Source of the DNA: Strongylocentrotus droebachiensis
Lineage: Eukaryota > Echinodermata > Echinoidea > Camarodonta > Strongylocentrotidae
NCBI GenBank assembly: GCA_035222895.1
Contig: JAVYIG010000323.1
Location: 62,001-126,000, forward strand
Direction: 5' to 3'
DNA: 64,000 nucleotides
Shown here: positions 61,201 to 64,000 of the stretch, one piece after another
Position numbering within the stretch: position 1 is the first letter of the stretch
How the letters are laid out: every line of letters starts with the position of its first letter
Made by a program: the position numbers and the translations under genes
Notes under the pieces: model-generated
What the model saw: the letters and a program-made list of their open reading frames with translations, nothing else
The model's database searches: none
Told to the model about the DNA's origin: nothing

Positions 61201-62160
61201 TATCCAGAAGAAGAAGACTACCTAGATAGTTAGCTGAAATTTCGTCTACTGTACACTTACAGTGAATAGATCTGATATTTATTTACATTCAACATAGGTA
61301 ACTAGATTAGCATTGTTTGTACATTATCCACCTTCCGGCTTCCCCTAATGTTACTATTCTGTTATCATAATACTGCTTCTTTTTTTAATCTACCATATTC
61401 TATACAAAACTTACCAAGAAGAGTGGAAAGACTGCTGCAACTTAAGACACTAATGCTGGGTAAGTCGTATGAAGAATGCGAACTGAACGACCTATAGCTA
61501 GAGAAAGCCATTTATGTAACTTCGGCAGACTCACAGTGCCAACGATCTCCGACGGCCGACCTGAGCGGAGGAAGGATACAAGAGAGAGAGAGAGATGGTG
61601 GACGTACTGAATTTGGTTTCTAAAGAGTATACAATTTGACGTGGGGATCGAGGCAAGAGCGTCACTGAAGTTCGGTGCTCCCCAAGAGGTAGGTAATACA
61701 GATTATATGTAAAATTACTAACATATAGTTCTAACACACGGCAGGTTAAATAGGAAAGTATTTATTTCCGTTTGAGCCTGCGAAATAGTAAATAATGCGC
61801 GATGGTCGCATGTATACAGATGGTAAAAGACCGACCGGTGACATCATCGCACGATTGAGGGGAATACCCTGACGCAATGCCATTATATTGCACTTTGCAT
61901 GACGTACCCCAGGGCAGCGTCATTTTTTTCTGCGGCACAGATTGGGGCTTTTTAAAAAAAGAGGTCTTGATTTTAACCCTTACCCTAACCCAAAAACTTT
62001 CATAGGCTCAACACGCACCTCACCCCAATCTGTGCCGCAGGAAAAAATAACGCCTCCGGGCAGCGGGAATTATTGTGCTTTTCACGTACTTTTGTGACCT
62101 TTACTAGAGTTCCGAGAAGAAGAATATTCTATTAATATGATAATAATATGTCAAAATAAC
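61201..62160. other. no confirmed gene
   Basis: Contains a minus-strand first-exon-like segment at 61415-61511 (discussed in the findings) and an inverted pair ATTTTTTCTGCGGCACAGAT / ATCTGTGCCGCAG-type at about 61922-62050, probably another small MITE. Confidence 0.35.
61922..62052. mobile_element. small inverted-repeat element
   Basis: TTTTTTCTGCGGCACAGATT on the left pairs with AATCTGTGCCGCAGGAAAAA on the right over about 20 nt, enclosing about 90 bp. Size fits a MITE; no clear target duplication. Confidence 0.55.
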
Positions 62161-62904
62161 GTTTTAACGATATCAAAAAACGTCACTCTCCTTTTTTTGG
62201 TCGCTCCTTCTCGCTTGCACTGAATTTAGAAACGAATACGTGCATGCACTAATTGACTTATAAAGGGATTTAATGTTCTGTATGAACTTTGGATTGGGGA
62301 TCGTACGTGAGGGGAAACGTTTTTTAAAATTAAAAAAAGTCCAAAAAGAGTGAGATCGATGACTGTATAACACTGAAAAAGCACCGGCCTTTGATCCCCC
62401 CGATCCCCCTCCCCCACTCCGGGAACTTGGGAGGGACTGCATGCGTGTTCCCAAAATCTCCGGCTCGTAACAAAAGAAAAAGGTCTACTTTACACATGAC
62501 TTATATGCTGGAAAGGCCGGGGGGGGGGGGGGGGGGTTGCTGGGAACAGTCGGAACACGCATATGCGTACCTAAATGGGGGGCCGGGCCTAATTAATTGA
62601 TAAAAAACTTTCTTACGATCGAGTTACACATGTACAGGCGCGTACGCAGGGGGGGGGGGGGGTTGGGTTGAACCCCCCCTTAGGTATTTTTATGTGTGTA
62701 AACCCCCCTAAACCCCCCCCCTTGGTTTTTTTTTTTATTATTAAAAAAAAAATATACTCATGGCTGACCTAAAAAAGGTGACCTTACCCCCCCCCCCCCC
62801 CCCCCCCCAACGAAGAAAAAATGTCAATTTTTCAAATTTCGAGACCAAAAAAAAAAGTGTCCTCTTACACCCCCAGCCCCCCCCCCCCCCCGCTTATAAC
62901 AAGA
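62161..62904. other. no gene seen; dense G and C runs
   Basis: Runs of G (62521-62536 and 62650-62662) and C (62788-62808 and 62878-62892) alternate with short A/T runs. They probably belong to truncated GGGG-rich MITEs like those at 45026 and 63846. Confidence 0.5.
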
Positions 62905-63043
62905 CTGACTGGGCCATATTTCTTATCATATTGATGATTCCAGAACCTTGCAGTATTATGTAAGATGATCAACCTTTCTGATCGATTCCACAACGTTTCT
63001 GTCACAATTTTATTGCATGACCAGAACTCAACTTTATCTTTAA
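62905..63043. mobile_element. MITE family A, partial copy 6
   Basis: It retains the right-hand third of the family (GATGATTCCAGAACCTTGCAG-type block through to GAACTCAACTTTATCTTTAA). The left part is missing. Confidence 0.65.
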
Positions 63044-63845
63044 TCCTTGTTTGAATTCAGTTTCCTCCTTCCCGCGCAAAGGCTTAGACGTTTGATTTAC
63101 TATAAAAAGGAGACGATTCGTTGCACCGTTTTCGACTTTTATATAGCTCTATTTATCTGAATTCAGTTTCCCCCTCTCTCGCAAAGCGCGGAAGCTTTGA
63201 CTTTTCCTTAAATTATTAGACAAAGCAGACGATTCGTTCCTTTCCCTTTCTTTTTTCCCTCCCCTTTTCTCTTTTTTCCCGACGGCAGCGCAATTTTACC
63301 GACAATATCCTGACAGGTGGGTGGGGGGTGGGGGGAGGGGTGGTTGCGTCCCCACCCCCCCCCCTTTGGAGGCGCCCCTGCTTGTGGATGAGATGGGGTT
63401 CTACCTCCCATCCCTGTCCCCAGTGAAATTTAGAAACTTAGCATAATTTACCAAAGGTGAGTTATACAATTCGGCATTTTGATCACCATATCAGATGCTT
63501 GTGATGGGGGTGAAGAAGCCGGAATAAAGCTTTCTTCATCACGAAACTAATTTTGTCCTCGCTCGCCCCCGCCCCTGGAATGTTCGCCCCCCCCCCCTCC
63601 CACCCATGCTTCAATGAACGGCTTCATATCGCCTGGTTGCTTATACTCGCGGGGTGGGTATAATAATGGAATAACAATGGTCCTCCGTTTTTTAAAATTT
63701 GCTAACAAAAGCTTTTAACGTTTTCTCAAAATGAATAACGCTCTTAGAATTTGTAATGCTTGCCGACAGAAATCTAGATATAGTTTTATTTAGTGACGGT
63801 TATGCTAGAATTTATCAAGGGGACGGGGCGGGGTAGGTGGTGGGA
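63044..63845. other. no gene seen; short duplication
   Basis: A block with TGAATTCAGTTTCC, CGCAAAG and AGACGATTCGTT occurs twice (about 63053-63125 and 63158-63240). G- and C-rich runs follow at 63310-63365 and 63586-63600. No exon supported. Confidence 0.4.
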
Positions 63846-64000
63846 GTGGCGGATCCAGGGGGGGAGGGGGGCCCGGGCCCCCCCCTTGAGAAAAAAATCA
63901 TGTAAAATCATGTGATTTTCACCTTTTTGGGGGGTTGGGCCCCCCCCCCCCTGCGCTCAAGGGGGGGGGGGGGGGGGGAGGTGCAAATGAATTTTTTTTC
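63846..64000. mobile_element. GGCGGATCC-type MITE, cut by window end
   Basis: It begins near AGTGGCGGATCCAGG, followed by G and C runs and CATGTAAAATCATGTGATTTT. The window ends before the other terminus. The inverted end matches 6226-6240. Confidence 0.5.

Overview
The window is animal nuclear DNA: AT-rich by eye, with GT-AG introns, long introns, microsatellites and many small dispersed repeats. The best-supported gene encodes the lipid phosphatase PTEN. Its sequence, the very frequent TACATGTA-type words, the tRNA-derived SINEs, the CR1/jockey-like LINE tails and the dense miniature inverted-repeat elements (MITEs) suggest a marine deuterostome, most likely an echinoderm such as a sea urchin. 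The species call is an inference. I see no bacterial operons, CRISPR arrays or rRNA genes.

Layout. About 1-16.6 kb holds no intact gene. It contains a tRNA-derived SINE (745), a 51-bp perfect palindrome (1014), several MITEs, a 1.5-kb Mutator-like fold-back element with a 9-bp target duplication (3361-4884), LINE 3' fragments (about 5.6, 6.3 and 8.8 kb), an 860-bp ATC/ACC minisatellite (9.1-10 kb) and a possible histone-type promoter remnant (15.0 kb). From 43120 down to 16599 on the minus strand lies a complete nine-exon PTEN gene (400 codons). Its introns, above all the 13.2-kb intron 1, are packed with MITEs. About 43.1-51.7 kb is PTEN 5' flank plus repeats: a hAT-type MITE with an 8-bp duplication, a decayed GGGGCAC minisatellite, CT-rich repeats and a broken LINE 3' end.

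A second minus-strand gene can be assembled from 58187 down to about 51706. Five exons keep one reading frame across four GT-AG introns. They predict a cysteine-rich N-terminus, an acidic segment, a hydrophobic segment, a glycosylatable roughly 130-residue domain, a second membrane segment and a short basic tail. I do not recognise the family. Its start faces a plus-strand, probably non-coding, spliced transcript (about 58.2-59.6 kb, AATAAA at 59581), which suggests a bidirectional promoter. Arrays of the palindrome ACCATGGT flank this pair on both sides (57.4 and 60.0 kb) in inverted orientation. The last 3.5 kb is a SINE carrying its own palindromic array, G/C homopolymer runs and MITE ends.

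The only functional theme I can defend is PTEN signalling (removal of the 3-phosphate from PIP3). Nothing in the sequence links the second gene to PTEN beyond strand and proximity. The rest of the interest lies in the mobile elements: three have readable target duplications, one has an empty-site comparison inside the window, and two unrelated elements carry the same reverse-transcriptase fragment.
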